Below are positions 44,678 to 59,400 of a DNA stretch of 64,000 nucleotides, one piece after another. Each line of letters starts with the position of its first letter. The first letter of the stretch is position 1. Made by a program: the position numbers and the translations under genes. The DNA comes from Hanleya hanleyi (taxonomy: Eukaryota > Mollusca > Polyplacophora > Lepidopleurida > Hanleyidae): the NCBI GenBank assembly GCA_036873755.1, contig JAVTVY010039283.1, positions 62,001-126,000 on the forward strand. Reading direction: 5' to 3'. The notes below the pieces were generated by a model, which was given only the letters and a program-made list of their open reading frames with translations, was not told the DNA's origin and searched no databases.

Positions 44678-44823
44678 TTAAATCAGCCTCCCAAACCTTC
44701 GTGTACACAGACCATATACATGCTGAACTGTTCTGTCAAGAACCACCACATTTATTAATAGAGACACTGTCAGACTAGAGGAGACTGATCTGATGTATTA
44801 ACCTGGTTAGAGAGAACTACCTC

Positions 44824-45098
44824 TCTAAAACGGAGGTAAAAAAGTTCGTTTTGCTTAATAACTTTTGATTTATTCATCATAACACTACTAAATTTTTAGG
44901 CGACAAACAGCGTAAATTTTGTTACAAGTTGTAACAGTGATTTTTCTAATAAAAGTGTGCCTAGTATGATTTTAAATAGAGAACAAAATATGCTATTTGT
45001 TATGATATATGTCCATCGTCGCCTATGGCGGAAATCCATTAGTTCGATATTTTCTTGACTTCATTGAACAGAAATGACACTTTTACCTCCAGTTTAGA
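44824..45098. mobile_element. MITE with TCTAAAACGGAGGTAAAA ends
   Basis: TCTAAAACGGAGGTAAAAAAGT (44824-44845) is inverted as ACTTTTACCTCCAGTTTAGA (45079-45098). About 275 bp, AT-rich, non-coding. Confidence 0.6.
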
Positions 45099-45149
45099 AA
45101 GGGGGGGGGGAGATTTGGTTTGATGTCACACTCAAGGTTATTTCGCTCA

Positions 45150-45245
45150 TATGGTGACAGCCAGTTTGAATGTTGGAGGAAGTCAGAGTACCCGGAGAGA
45201 ACCACCGCCCTTCGGCAAGTAACTGGCAAACTTTCACACTGTTTC
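45150..45245 (+). repeat. SINE tail segment
   Basis: TGGAGGAAGTCAGAGTACCCGGAGAGAACCACCG...GGCAAGTAACTGGCAAACTTTC resembles the conserved tail domain of SINEs common in gastropods, known from experience with these genomes. Confidence 0.5.
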
Positions 45246-47136
45246 TCTCTAATCTGTTAACCACATCCACTGTATCAAGACGACACCAGTTGCCACCAAT
45301 TTGGACCATCTACTTATTAAACTTAACAATTATGTCTGTTGCAAATAACACATCCACCCATATTACTTAGTCAAACAATCCAATTTCTACATCTGCGCAA
45401 TCACTACGTCTGTTCTATATCTTTAAAGCATGCTTAAACTATTGATTTATCCAAACCATCTTATTTTTTTGTATATTTTTTATAATGAATTATTTTTCTA
45501 TCTATGCTCTTTATCTTTGAAGTATTCTTTTTCCATTACACTGACTGGCACTAGAGATTTCAAGTATTAAAACATAAAAGTTTTCTTTTTCACATCATAC
45601 ACATGTAGAGACTTTAATTATTTCAAACTTGTTTATGTCATATCTAGGTTTACTATTTTAAGATTATCTGAGCCCCCCTGAGGGACAAACATTTTTTGTT
45701 ATTTTTATTCAACACTAGACCCTAGTTTTCTGGCGAATTTTTTTTTTTTTAAACTCCTATTCTAAATAGGAATTTTGAATCCGAAACTTATCCTATCATG
45801 GGCGTTATACAGAGCTGTGACAATTATATGGTGGATTTCTCGCATTCTATTTTCTGCACACGTTTTTCAAAAAAACTGTTTATTTCTTGAAAAGTATTAA
45901 GACTGGAAATCTGAAATTTGGCATGTTTCTTCAATACATACAGTCAATTTCTTTAGATATATCGTAGTTTAACTAACACTATATCTCAGTAATTCAATGA
46001 ATTTTCTTCATAGAATTTAGTTTAAAAAATCAATTTAAAAACTACACAAAATTTTTAAAATCTGACTCTTTTTATAAGTCGAAGTAAAATGTATTTTCGA
46101 CATGAGATTAAGTGGAACAGTGTGTATCCATTGCAAAAGTCTGTTTTTTCCCGAAAAATGTTTGAAAATGAACTAAATTTTTTTTAAGTAGAAAGCACAA
46201 TTATCTTGAATATATATTAAGCTTTTATAAAATTAAATCTATTGCCATAGGTCTGTGACATCAATATTGCTGCAGAAAGAGAAATGCTAGAGGGTGTCCA
46301 AAGTTGCCCTGGCGGATTTAATATGTTTAGTAGCATACTAACTCATATTGCACACTATTTAGTAATTAACTACCAAATATGGAGTGAGTGAATTAGTGTT
46401 TAACATTGCATTCAGCAGTATTTCGACCATATAGCGACAGTATAACTAACTATGATATGATTAGCTGAACGTGTGCGACTATCCATGTACAGCCATCCAG
46501 AGGAAATTTATCTTTCCCTCATCTACCAAATATGGAGATTCCGACTGCAGACACTACTAACATGTTTTCTGGCTATAAAATGTGAGGGTCTTTTCTAGCT
46601 CAAATTTTCAAGTTAGAAAATTTATAAACAAAATCGGATAAATGTGTGTGTGCAAGTACATGTGCAGAAACTCAAAACGTTTTCATATGTGGCCATTTGT
46701 GATATGACATGCATTATCTATGATGACTGGAAAACTATTTTTTTTTTTAGGCAAAACTGAATTAAAATTTTTCTCCAAAACTCAATATTTGTAATTTTTC
46801 ATTGAGGTAACCCTGATGAAAAAAAAGGACTAGAGAACCCCTTTAGAGCAGCAATATGGCAATTTATCATTGGACTCTTTAGACACGAGGCATAGGAGAC
46901 CTTGATGAATATGACCAGACCAGACACAAAAGACCTATCACAGAAATTGAACCACTAGAAAGGAAAGACTGACTGGGAGAACGTGGGCTCAACCTTACAG
47001 AACAGACACAACGTAACCATGCAAATGTTCTTAGAGGCCTGAGAATAACATCAAACGCCCAGTCCACCATCTTTGACCTTGGAGTGGGGTTAAACCTGAA
47101 TGTATTATTACAATTCTACAGTCATCTATCAAGCCA
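45246..47136. other. AT-rich intergenic, 3' of makorin
   Basis: Very AT-rich with poly-T runs and one SINE core (46382-46440). The makorin 3' UTR must lie directly below 47137, but no unambiguous polyadenylation signal could be assigned. Confidence 0.4.
46382..46440 (+). repeat. SINE core fragment, diverged
   Basis: GAGTGAGTGAATTAGTGTTTAACATTGCATTCAGCAGTATTTCGACCATAT aligns with the family core at 14493 and 43593. Confidence 0.55.
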
Positions 47137-47446
47137 CTACCACATCTCTTCAAAATCGCTGTCCGAAGACTCGCTCAGGAAATCAGCCGCAGCCAACGTG
47201 AGCAAATTTTCCAGCTCTTCTGCCAGTTCCAGTTCCAGTAAGACCCGATTCTGGCGTTCTTCCAAGAAATCCCAGAGAATTATTTGCTGCAGAAGGTCCA
47301 GGTCACCCTCGGCATTCGCTCGTCTCCGCCGCCGTCTAGGCTGAGGTTCGGCCTTTCGACCATCGGGATAGGCGTGCAGGTAGAAGCATTTATCATTGAA
47401 GGGACACTCCCCTCGACCCTGGTCAAAGTATCGACACGGTTTGGCA
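47137..47446 (-). CDS. MKRN1: makorin exon 7 (CCCH 4 and C-terminus)
   Basis: [28 protein letters not shown] is recognisable as the fourth finger and its conserved tail. Arg-rich and acidic segments lead to the TAG at 47137-47139. Confidence 0.95.
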
Positions 47447-50400
47447 CTGTAAGAAAATAAACATACCAGATCAGTATTAGAATTATTACATACAGTTGCC
47501 TTCCACGAGCAGTAATTGCATGGGGTTAAGAAACAAACACTCAAAACCCCTCGACTTCTCTTAAGTAGTTCATATACCTGTTGGGAATATGCATCACTTT
47601 ATGGCTATATTTACTGATTGTTCAGAATTTATATACCATATCATTGAACAGAAATAGAAGCATATCACAACCTTGTAGTTACAGATGTGGCATATACTAC
47701 ATGTATAGCCAGTAGTATTCAATGAATCGAATCTGGGTTCTCCACTGAAACATGATGTTGTTGTTTTACCTAAATTTCAAACCTATAAATCAATCATGGT
47801 TAATTATAACCACCATGGAGTATCTCAGACTGTTGTTCAAATCACCCTCTGACAGCATTTTGCAAATATTGTAGTAAATGACAGGATAGTATCACAAAAT
47901 ATTAAACTGATTACTTCTGAAAAGGGGCATAACTGCGTAAAATATGGGCAGAGGCGACATATTTTTCATAGGCATCTAGCAAAGAAAACTCTGTAAAATA
48001 TGGGTCGAGCTGACAAACGTTTGATAGGCTTCTAGAATACAACTAGATAAATAAGTTTCCAAAAGTCGGCAGCTGTACCAAAGTACAGTTCTTCATATTG
48101 TTGCAACAGTCAAGAATATATCACAAAATTAGAGATGATTAAATCAGAAAAATCGGCATAACTCCGTAAAATATGGGCCGATTGAACTCACTTTCGATAG
48201 CCGTCTGTCCTATAACTAATTTTATAAAATTTGGTCGCTGTACATAATATGGTTCTGTAGAATTTGTGGTGACAGACGGACATACATGTACATGAAGATG
48301 ACAATACCCCTACTATGCCAAAATTGGCCGAGGGGGAAAAACAACCCTTGGTCAGTTTGCTACTTTGTCGTGCAAGTATAAACCTAATATTTTTATACCA
48401 GTCATATTCCTCGAAATCCCTCCGTATTGCTGACAAAGTCTCTGCTCAATGCTCCAACCACATGACAGATCCAACATTGGCAACTGTCATCAAGTTCAAG
48501 AGATGCAATATTTTACGATTTTGATAGGACACCAGATCGAGATCAATTCTCTTCCTATGCCTTACCTTAAAGCTTTTTTGTACTCCTCTATGAGTTTGTC
48601 TTTCTCTTCCCGTGCATCTACCCAGTATTTACTCGGTGTTATAAAATCTGAGACCACTCGACACTCTGGACACGACCTGAAGAAGAAGAGACAATATCTG
48701 TCAAATTAAAGCATATTAACTTCCTTCAGCGGCATGTAGAAGCTGGGAATAGTTATTAAATCAACAAATTTCTTATGGATAACAATGGTGACGTTGTCGA
48801 TGTCGATTCTAACGTCTTTGTCAAACTAATAACCTGCAACTAACTGGTAATGCTAGAAGTCTACATCCTTAAATTAGACTAGCTAGAATGCATTGGCCAC
48901 CGCATGCTTGCTTATAACACATGATGTGACACAGTTGTGCAGAAAGATTGGTATGTGTCATGTTCGTGCAGATTCGTAAACGAAGTCTTGCATCACGGCA
49001 TCAGTCGGCCTATGAGGTGTACAGAATTAGTCACGCCCATGACCTCCGGCATTGCACCTTTGCATTTAGTCTTGTGTGTGTAGGGTCTGTGCAAGTGTCC
49101 AGTGGTGTAGGCTGCATGACACGCTCCAGTGCCGTCTAGTTAGTCCAAACATATGATACACACTTCTAGTTCATTTGCTTATATGTACATATGCTGAGAA
49201 AACTTAACGATATGTAGAATAATTCTATCCAAGAAGTGAAGGAATAAATAGCGAATAGCGAGCAAAAAGTTAATATTTTTTCCAACCAATAGATGTAGGG
49301 GAGAGCACTACCTAAGCAGTCTATACTTGTATATTACAGAACATGCGCCTAAAATGATGTTTTCCTATCTGATTCCGCTCAGACAATAATTTCAATTGAA
49401 AATGTGGTGCAGTCTCAAGAAATAGGTCAGATGAGCACAACAGGTCAATCGACACATGACTGTTCTGCATCTGGGTTAGTTCAGCGACGTAAGCCTTGGT
49501 GTGGCGTAAGCTGTATCACAGATCTAGGCTAGTTTTCAGGTCAACAAATGAATCTGCAATGTCCACGTCCACGTACGTACCTGATGATTTTGTTGTCGAA
49601 CTGCTTGTTGCTCCTCCATTTCCGGATACACGCCAGACAGAAAACATGGTTACAGTTAGACATGATCCCAAACCTCTGCTCACACGCCGGTTGTTTATCT
49701 AGCACAACGTCCATACAGATGCCACACGCCTTGTCCTTGCTGCGTGCGATGGCGAATGATAATTCCATATCAATCTCCAGCACTGATATACACTCCTGAA
49801 ATGATCACATCGAGAGAAACAATTAGAAACGATCAGTCAGGGAGTAAGCCAGAGATCTTTGGGAGATGTTGTTGTTGCTGCACACAAATCTCAGAATATC
49901 CGATGCCGTTGACTCGCTTATGGCAATCAAATTTGGAATCAGCATAACTGCACAGGAGAAGTCCTCTCGTCCTTATATGAAGGTTGAAACCAGCACTAGG
50001 CAAGTGAGAAAATTTGAAATTTTGGTGTGTTTTGAGTGGAAGATGTGGGTCTTAAAAGTTTGATTTCATCTCCCTGTAGTTTTAACCTCTCCTATGAACA
50101 TGAAACTTCGCACAGAAGTAGAGCTGAAGAAAAGATGATTTCATGCAAAGTGTCAGGCTGCTTGGATAACTAGAACTCTGGGACAAATCTCTGTTTTTGT
50201 CACCCTACATTAGTATCACTCTTCAGTTTTTCTTTTTTCTTCTGCACATGTGTAGTTTTGATCTCCTGCCTGGAGACTGTTCTCATTTGATGCCCCTTAC
50301 AACATTCATAAAAAAGTATCGTTCTTCTGTCTGACAGTCATAAACATATTTACAATGCACGGTAGCTTGTGCATTTAACTTGATAATGTGAACATTATCG

Positions 50401-53400
50401 CAGTAAAGTTGATCTTTCCAATTTCTTTTAAAATTTGCCTTTCCATTCTATTTTATCCGGTATCATTTGTTACGGCGGGAAGGGTCATTCTCCACGGTCC
50501 ATTCTCCACACCCGATGTTGATCAGATCTATCGTTGTTCAGATCAGGCAGTTCGTCTTTGAGCAGTGATTGTGGTTAAGTTTATTATTTATCACAGATGA
50601 GTTCTTTTCAAAAGCTTACTTCTCTATAATGTAGACAAATTCATAATTATCTGATAATCAAAGTTGTGCGTCAACAACCTGACTGTGTGGGGAGTGATAG
50701 CACACCGACAGGCGACAGTGACCGTCCAGTCTTGAAGAAGAATATTTTTGCAGGAAATAAATGACGGTGGAGTTGATATATCTGGGGGTGTTAAAAGCGA
50801 AACAGTCTTGGAGCTGAAGCAATCTTGAGTTGATCTATTTTGCTGAAAACGGGAGTTGAAACAGGTATTGAAAACAGGAGTTTGAAACAGGTGTTGAAAC
50901 AGGTATTGAACGGAAAGAAAAAATTTGAACCATACACAGTAAACTACTGCATATAACAAAATGGGAGTTTCTTTGGAACAGTATAGACTTTGCATCGGCA
51001 AACATAATATTATTTGCCACTCTATACAAAGTAAGTTATCACAGCTTATGCTTCCAATTATCTATGCATTTCTACATTACTATATCTTAAACGCCACAGT
51101 GAATACAATTCAAGTAAACCGGACATCAGTACTTTAAGTACTTTGATTTTAATAAGCATTACTGGGTAAATATCGTTTGGCCAAATAAAGTGATTTTTTT
51201 ATAAATCTTGTTTTATCACTCAGCCCATTAATGATGGGGCATACAATCGTTTTATTGAACACGGTCATATTTTACAAAATGATCTTGATCAGACAGTATT
51301 ATCGACACAAGCTCCTGTAGGGACTAAGACTTTAACAAAAGTATATAATTGTATAGATTGGAGTGCTAACAAAATTCACTGAAAATTTCATCAACATTAG
51401 TGAAATATTAATCGTTATTAATTTTTACCCAGACAAAGAACCACAGTGCAAATGCGTTTCGATTAAAAAGTAATTCAAACATTACTGAAATATATCTTAT
51501 TAAGCATATATCACGTCAAAATGTCTAGTTTAAAGTCCTTATCTGACAAAAACAACAAAGCCAAGTACAAATTATAGGTTTAGAGAACCAAAAATGTTGA
51601 AATCCCAAAACTGATTTTTTATTAAAAATTATGTGCTTAAGGATGTCCGCTGGTGGTAAATCAAAGTAATTAACTTTTTGAATAATGTGTGTTGTTGCAT
51701 TCATAATTGTGTAATATGAGAAAAAACACAGAAAAAAATATAGGTTGGTGTGCATTTTTTACCTGTAGGCAACGTTAAGTGGACCGACCCATGCTCAATT
51801 TGATAACCCAGAAATCATAGGGAATAGCCCTAGTTTTGAAGCATATTCATGAAAAATTCATATAAATAGTATTTAACTTTTTCTTATATTCTAACTGTTT
51901 GCAGATAATCACAATGTCTATCAAAATTTATCAAATTGGATAGATGTTGGTGTGCAAAATTCTCGGCTAGAAGGCTTTTAAAAGAAATCCCTATATCTTA
52001 ACCTAGGGAAGGGAGATAATCCAATAGGAGAAACAGGCAAAATAGCTGCCAAAGCCAAAAACCACCAGCGGACATCCTTAAGACCAGCCTGTCCCCTTAA
52101 TACCTTTCTATGAGCCTCTCTTTGGTTCTTGTCATGAGGATTTAACATGGCCATTCCACAAATGTCGCAGATATCTCCATGAGTGTATGCGCACTGTACC
52201 CCATAACGACATTCGCCTCCAGCAGCGAAAGGACACAGTAGTTTGCTGGTGTCTCCCTGTGGTTCGTCCGGAACGATTACTGCCCCGCATGTTTCGTCTG
52301 TTCCCGTTCGGGTCGCAGATGCATAGGATGATGGAACTGTTGAGAGAAACAGAGAGATACATGAAGAAAGATCCATCCCACAGTACAATGCAGGGGTTCA
52401 TAGACGTCAAAATTTTTACCACCCTAGTTAAAATATTGAGGTTTTTTTCAACTCCATTTCAGTTTTTTTCTGTTTTTACCGCCACTCCACTAAGTTGTAT
52501 TGAGTTTTTGAATTTTTTTACCACCCTGCATATCCATCCCAATTATAACATGAATTGCAGGCAAGCACCTAAAAGGTGCGTGGACCCCTCAGCCTGTTTT
52601 TTTTTTAGTCAAGTAGGATCAGGGCTGCATTCCGAAAAACGTATGGGCACCCAAAACTCAAATGAAACAAAAAATGAAAGTGATAGATATAATAGACTTC
52701 GTTTTCACGTGAGTGGTGTGCTGGGATTACAGCATGCAAGAAAGTGTAGCTTTATCAGTGGCAATTTATGCATTGCACAAGTGTGATAAGTTTAATGGCT
52801 TAGAAACACACTGATTGACACTCTCCTAATCACTCGTTTTAAATAATTTCCAAGGTACAGTAACATGTTTGGTGACGAAAATTGAAGCATTATGTTGTAC
52901 CAGTTAAATGTGTGGACACAAATATGGTTCATGCAAAAGTTTTAGGATAAATCATATGATGTAAAATAGAATGATTTAACAGCAAAATTGAAGAAAAATG
53001 TTGTCCTTCATTTAAGGTGACACGAAATTCAAACTACACTTCTGAAATAAATATGTTTTGTGCAAATGCTTTAAGATAAATCATATGATGTGGAGTAGAA
53101 TGATTTAATAGCAAAATTGAAGAAAAATGTTGTCCTTCATTTAAGGCGGCGCGAAATTCACACTAACAGGGGTTCGATACTGCAGGGATTCCCCTGCCAG
53201 TTATTTCATATTATACTTCTGAAATAAAATATGGTTTGTGCAAAAGCTTTCTGATAAATCGATGCAGCAAAATTGAAGAAAAATGTTGTCCTTCATTTAA
53301 GGTGACATGAAATTCAAACCTAACAGGGGTTCGATACTGCGGGGACCCCCTCGCCGGTTATTTTCTCTTGTACTTGGGAAATAAAATAATGTCACCAACC

Positions 53401-56400
53401 TGTTAGTTATTACTATAAAAGGAAAAAAAATTAGGTGATTCAGCATGAGTGTGAAAAAGCAATGTACACTGCAGGCTGAGAAGCTGTGAATAGGAAAAAG
53501 TCCAAAACTTTAACATTTAGTGCCCCAGGGGTGGAGAAATCCCCCAAGGGTAGTGCATAGGTTGAACAAGTGTAGCATCATGTAAGCTCTCAGAATATAT
53601 GGGAATTGGGGAGTTCCATCCAATGGCCCAGGCTTTCTTGTATCAGGGAACCTTCAAAAGTCAAAATGAAACATGCAACCAAGAGTTCCCAATGGGCATA
53701 GATAACAGTGCAAAAAGCCAAGCCATCAATGAACAAAATAAAAGAAAAATTAAAATTCATGAAATCATCATAGCCATCTGAAAATCTAATCACTTCATCA
53801 GTCAACATTCAGGAAGCTCTCACCAAAGTTTGGTCAGGCCTGACTTGATAGATCTGCAGATATTCAGCGGACAAGAACATGTTGATGGGCATAGATAACA
53901 TTGCAAAAGCTGAGCCATCAATAAATAATAAAAAAAATAATTAAAAATCACGAAATCATCATAGCCATCTGAAAATCTAATCATTTCTTCAGTCAACATT
54001 CAGGAAGCTCTCACCAAAGTTTGGTCAGGCTCGCCTTCATAGATCTGCAGATATTCAGCGGACAAGAAAATGTTGACGGACGGACGTCCGGACGGACGTA
54101 CGTACATGGCAACGACAAGACCCTACAGCCCTATGGGCTGAGGGGTAACAATTATAGTACCATTGAAAAGTAGGACAGAGGCAATAAGCCAATGAGAATA
54201 ACAACTTCATCGCATAATGAGCCTCAGAAATTAGTGTCAAATTAGTGTCAATTCGATAGTATAAATGGTCTTTTGCGGTAATGGAGATACAAAGAACGTG
54301 AAACGTCAATGAACTAAAAATATCATCATTTATGTTGTTTATGACTGATAAGACATTTGAGACCATTCAAGATATTAAATAAGATTGGAGAGAGTAAATT
54401 TGGACATAAATTAAAAACATTGTGGGATAGAAAAGAATGTTGTTTATCCAATCTAGTCCACTAGTACTATAAGGAAGTCCATGGTATTGTTTGTAGGAAA
54501 TCAAATTTTTTCCCCCAACTTATTTGGTATAACAAAGTTACCTCCCTTGGACCTCGTGTATGCAGCAGCAACAACAACAACAGCGACAAGAGCGACAAAC
54601 TTAACACAAACATTCAAAGATAATTATCATACAACGCTTGCAAGAGACGCTATAAAATCCTTACATCACCAGGCGACCTCCGGGGAATGTTGAACTCGCA
54701 CAGCAAATTTACGTCTTTCGCCGCCGAGTTTCAGCAAAAAAAAAAAAAAATCCCGCCACCTCTCGTGGAGTCGGGGCCCGGTAATTTCTTAATGCTCATT
54801 GGCTAACGACTTCTGATGATGCGAAGTCATTGAATCGGCAATTCCTGGCCCCAAAAATATATCTTGCAAACCTTGCCGTCGGGTATTGCTAGTAACTGGA
54901 AGCATACGTCGAGGTGGAATCCAGAAGAACTCGTGGAGACGGAAATTATTTTTTCAGAATTGGAAATCCCCAAACCTACTAAGCCAGACTGTCGAAGGAT
55001 CGGCGATGGTTTTCATCTCATTGAAATGATTTGCACCATTCGTGGATTGAGTTTTCGTCAAACATATTGAGTATTTCTTGTCCAAAACGTAACCTTGTGA
55101 GTTTTTTACTGTCAGTATTCAGTTTTTTACTAATCTTTCAAGCCGAATAACGGTGGTAAAAAGTGACGTCTATGAACCCCTGCAATGGTTTACCGATCCA
55201 TTAGAATTAGGTCTTGCATTTTAGAAATCGCACCAGGCTGATTTGATAGGCCTGGTATTGGCTACCAATAGAGATGATTTTCTCATAGCAGAGCTGATTC
55301 GAATGTTATCAGCACTTACTTTTTACCAGCTAGACTGGGCCATTCAAAATATTATTTACATTTACCGTAACCCGACCGACCCGAAAAAAAATGTAGCTGC
55401 GCAAAAAAAAATTGTCTGGCATATTTTTTTTTTTTTTTGGTGAACCTGTAAAAATGTCTGTTTCAAGGGGAATAACTCGTGCATCCCGTAAGGGGAGTTT
55501 ACTCTGTCGCTGGTGGCGCTGCTGGTGAAGGCCATCAAAATGGCCGACACGGACGTTGTCGTGTCAGTGTCTGTCATTTTGAACGGGGATTTGACAATCT
55601 ATATTCTTGGACCATTCAACTGTTCCGAACATGCAACTGAATGAATATTAATGGTAACTGTCTAAGACGCCACAAAGCATGTGTAATTATGATGCATAAA
55701 AACTTTAGACAGGGCCTGTACATGCAGCATAAACTGGCTGAACACATCTGTCGCAAGTTACTGAAAACATTCGGGCGGGGGGAAGGCAAAAAAAATTAAA
55801 AAAATCCCTACCTACCTACTTACCCACCTTTTCCAAATTGTATTACACATTTTTTTCTTTAGAATGGCCTAGGCCTGGTGAAAAGCAGTGAAGGGACCAT
55901 TTATGGGGCTTGGGCAGTTCCATCAAAATGCAAGGAGGCCTGTAGGATCTCAATGACCTGTACTACTCTGGCAAATTATTAGTAAAACTTTGCTATGAAG
56001 TTTGATGCAGTTTGAGTGAGCGTTCATCGTGCCTCCACATTGTTTTGCGTCAGTTTTCAACACAGGGTGAGTGAGTGAGTAGGATTTCAATGTCGCTTTC
56101 AATAATTTTTCTTTCATATCACCAGGACTCAGGCACATTATCCCCGACATCGGGCCAACCATTCCTTGATCTATTCTCTTCCTGCCAAGCACCAAGTAAG
56201 GAATAGTTTTCAGTGCATGCACTTTACCCTGTATACATATGTTGGATGAAGAATATCAACTTTCTAGTCCGTGAGCTACTGGGGCTCACCTTGCACCCCC
56301 CCCCACTACAGACCGAAACTATGTTTTTTATGTGCTTTAGGACATGTCAAATAAGAAACAATTTGTTAACAGTCGATAAACTGGGACTCACTACCCTTTT

Positions 56401-59400
56401 AATGACTTTGAAATTACTTCTGTGTTAATAAGTACAATTTTTGTGACAATAGGGGGTAGGGTTACAAGAATAGTCTTATCTTCCATAATTATTATCCAAT
56501 CTTTATCATGTTGGCCACATATTATTCAGCATTGATTGCTGCATCGAATATTTACAAGATAATATCACTATTTGTTGGGTATGACGTCACACAGGGACCA
56601 TACATACAAAAGTAGGAGTACAGACACTGACTTTTGAAAATTGCAGGCGAGCTGGAAATGGTGTACCTGAATTTGGTAAGGGGAGCCATACATGAGCTTT
56701 AAATAGCTCTCCTAAAATTATTAAGGCGAGCCAAGTGAAGGCTAATCAAATACCGTTTCTATTCATACAAGATCCACCACCTTGTGGTTCAGGGATCCAA
56801 GTACAGATAAATATATAGAGAAATTTAATAATAATGTCCTTATAGCTTGAGGTTTCAGATGGTTTTACCATTGACAGCTAGGGCTCTGGCTAATCAATGT
56901 AAGGAAAATTTAAACAAGTAGCATTTTTCTTGAAGAAAACTTTTATTAACTTCAACTTTACACCGGCTCAACACTGAACAGTACAACTCACTTCAAATAT
57001 TACGGTCGCCGCTTGCCCACGAAAACGGGGGTCTGTATAATTTTTGTCGCTGTGTTTGGCCACATCGCGCACCAAACTAGGGCCACTTTACCGTCATCGG
57101 TTGACTGGAATCGAATTAAGCCACCAGTATTCCACTTCATTATCGTACTGACGTTAACAGTTCTTTTAGATTCCTTCTCCTTGATTAATAGAACGCCGTC
57201 GCGACCTGAGAAAGTTCAAAATTTGCTGTAGTTCGGGAGGAAAAAACCGCATGGGCAAAACCGTCATAGAGGGATGCGGGAAGAGACGAGTATCTGCATT
57301 GGTCACTGCTAGGTTGCCATTTTCCTGTGAGCCAATCAAATTGACTGATAAATATGGCTCTCGGTTTCAACTTCCTGTCTCTCGATTTCAACTTCCTGTT
57401 TCAGTTCGCGGTTCTCGGAAGCGGCTATTTGAGGATTTTGACAGCAGCGGACATAATAAATAAACTGCGTAGGTATTTAACGAGGTGCGCGGAATTTAGC
57501 GTACCTTATTTTGAATTCAGGCGCGTCATGGTGCGCGCGCGCCATCGCGCGCCTCAAAAGGCAGTGTCTGGGAGTAGTAGCGAAAACGGGCGTTTTGGGG
57601 TGCGTGAGGGTGTGCTTGAGCGATTGAGGGACCATTCTTCGTTCGAATGCGTCGTGTGAGGTGTCAAAGTGAAGCCCTCGGTATGTAGACCACGGCTTGA
57701 GGGATCTCCATATGATCTGTGACGTCATTGGTGACGTCATCAGTAGGAGTAGTAGACAAAGTAGGCATTTTGAGGGTGCGGAGGAAGGTTTTTGGGGTAG
57801 AGATGGACCATCTGTGGTCTAAATGGACCGTGTGGGGTGTCATCTTGTAACTCTCTGCATGTAGATGACGAATGGTATGGTTTTTGTTGGAAGTCGCATC
57901 GTGCTACTCATGCGCAGTTGAGCAGTAGCAACAAACGATGTCATTTTCGGCGTGGGCAATGACATGTTTGGGCAATCAAGGGACCCATGTTTGGTCCAAA
58001 TGGACAGGTTGGGGTATCCTAGTGAAGTTTTCGTGGGATAGTCAGACAGGCGTGTTTTTTATTGGAATTCAGGCCAATCTGCGCATGCGCAGTTGGGGTG
58101 TAGTAAGTAAAGTGGTCATTCTGGAGGTGCGCAGGGGTATATCTGAGAGATTGCGGTCCTATATCTCATACAAAGATGGAGTATAGGGTGTCATTGTGAA
58201 GCTCTCGTGCTGTAGACCACGACTTGAGGGATTTCCATGTCATCTGTGTCGTCATCAGTATGAGTGGTAACGAAAGCAGCCATTTTAGGGGTGCGTAGTG
58301 GTGTGTTTGTGTGACTGAGGGACCATTCTTGGTCCGAATGGGACGTGTGGGGTATCATATCGAAGCTTTCGTGGAACAGTGTCCGACTGGTCCGGTGTGT
58401 CATAGAAGTAGGGGATATGGCTAGCATGCGCAGACAGCAAATAGTGGAAAAGGGGCACTGGAATGGAATTTTAGCCTTGAGGTGAACCATCCGTGGTCTG
58501 AATGGGTCGTATGGAGTTTCGTGGTGAAGGGCTCGTAGGGTAGCGTCGGATTAGACTGGTGTGTAGCTTAGTATCATCGTTCTGCAAATGTGCAGTCTGA
58601 CAGCAGTAGTATTGAGCGCTTATCCAATCAGATGCCGCCATTTGAGAAACTACAGAGCTCGGAGCTGTGGGATGGGTCGGTTGAGAACTTGGAGCTCGGG
58701 GCTCTTGAAGTCGGAGCTCTCGGAGCTCGGAGCTCTTGGAGTCGGAGCTTGCAGGTCTTGGAGATAGAAAGTGATGTCAACGCAGGCATGCGCACGTACC
58801 TGTGGTACACCCTGTACACTATAGCCTGTAGTGCTACACCAGGATGCAAATGCTTTTGTTACTACTGCTCAACTGTGCATGAGTAGCACGATGCGACTTC
58901 CAACAAAAACCATACCATTCGTCATCTACATGCAGAGGGTTACAAGATGACACCCCACACGGTCCATTTAGACCACGGATGGTCCACTTAATTTCAGAGA
59001 CATAATTCAGTCCAGGTGTCTTACCAGGTAACAGGTATGGTCTTCCTGGTACAAATTCTGCTGCCTTGACCCACTTCTCTGGGTCTTTGTATGCACTGGG
59101 AGATTGGGAGGTGGGTGAGGTGGGTAAGCTGTCTGAGGAGAAGCTGTCCCCCGTAGAGTTGTGTTTTTTCAATGTTACCATCCTGCTGGCATGGGCTGCA
59201 CTAGGCATGTTGGTAATAGGGGGCGGCTTGACAGGTGATAAATCCTTTGAACTGGCCAAGGAGGTCGTGCCGCTTTTCAGACCATTCCCTTTCGGTTTCA
59301 CATGATCATATCTGCAAGTGAAAAGATAAAGGTTCTAGCAAATGGTCCCAATACCCCATACTTTTTGGATGCTAAATTGTTTTTTAAAGAGGTTATATAC

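Larger units (their letters stand above)
52391..55182. mobile_element. 2.8-kb non-autonomous DNA transposon in makorin intron 3
   Basis: CAGGGGTTCATAGACGTCA at the left and TGACGTCTATGAACCCCTG at the right are perfect inverted ends, extended weakly by TTTTTACCACC / GGTGGTAAAAA. CAATG flanks both sides (52386-52390 and 55183-55187), a possible 5-bp target duplication. The interior has tandem repeats and no transposase. The left end lies only 54 bases from the exon 4 acceptor. Confidence 0.75.

Noticed and set aside
55362..55577. 71-codon minus-strand frame in makorin intron 3
   Set aside because: No splice sites consistent with makorin phases, no domain; overlaps poly-T/poly-A tracts.
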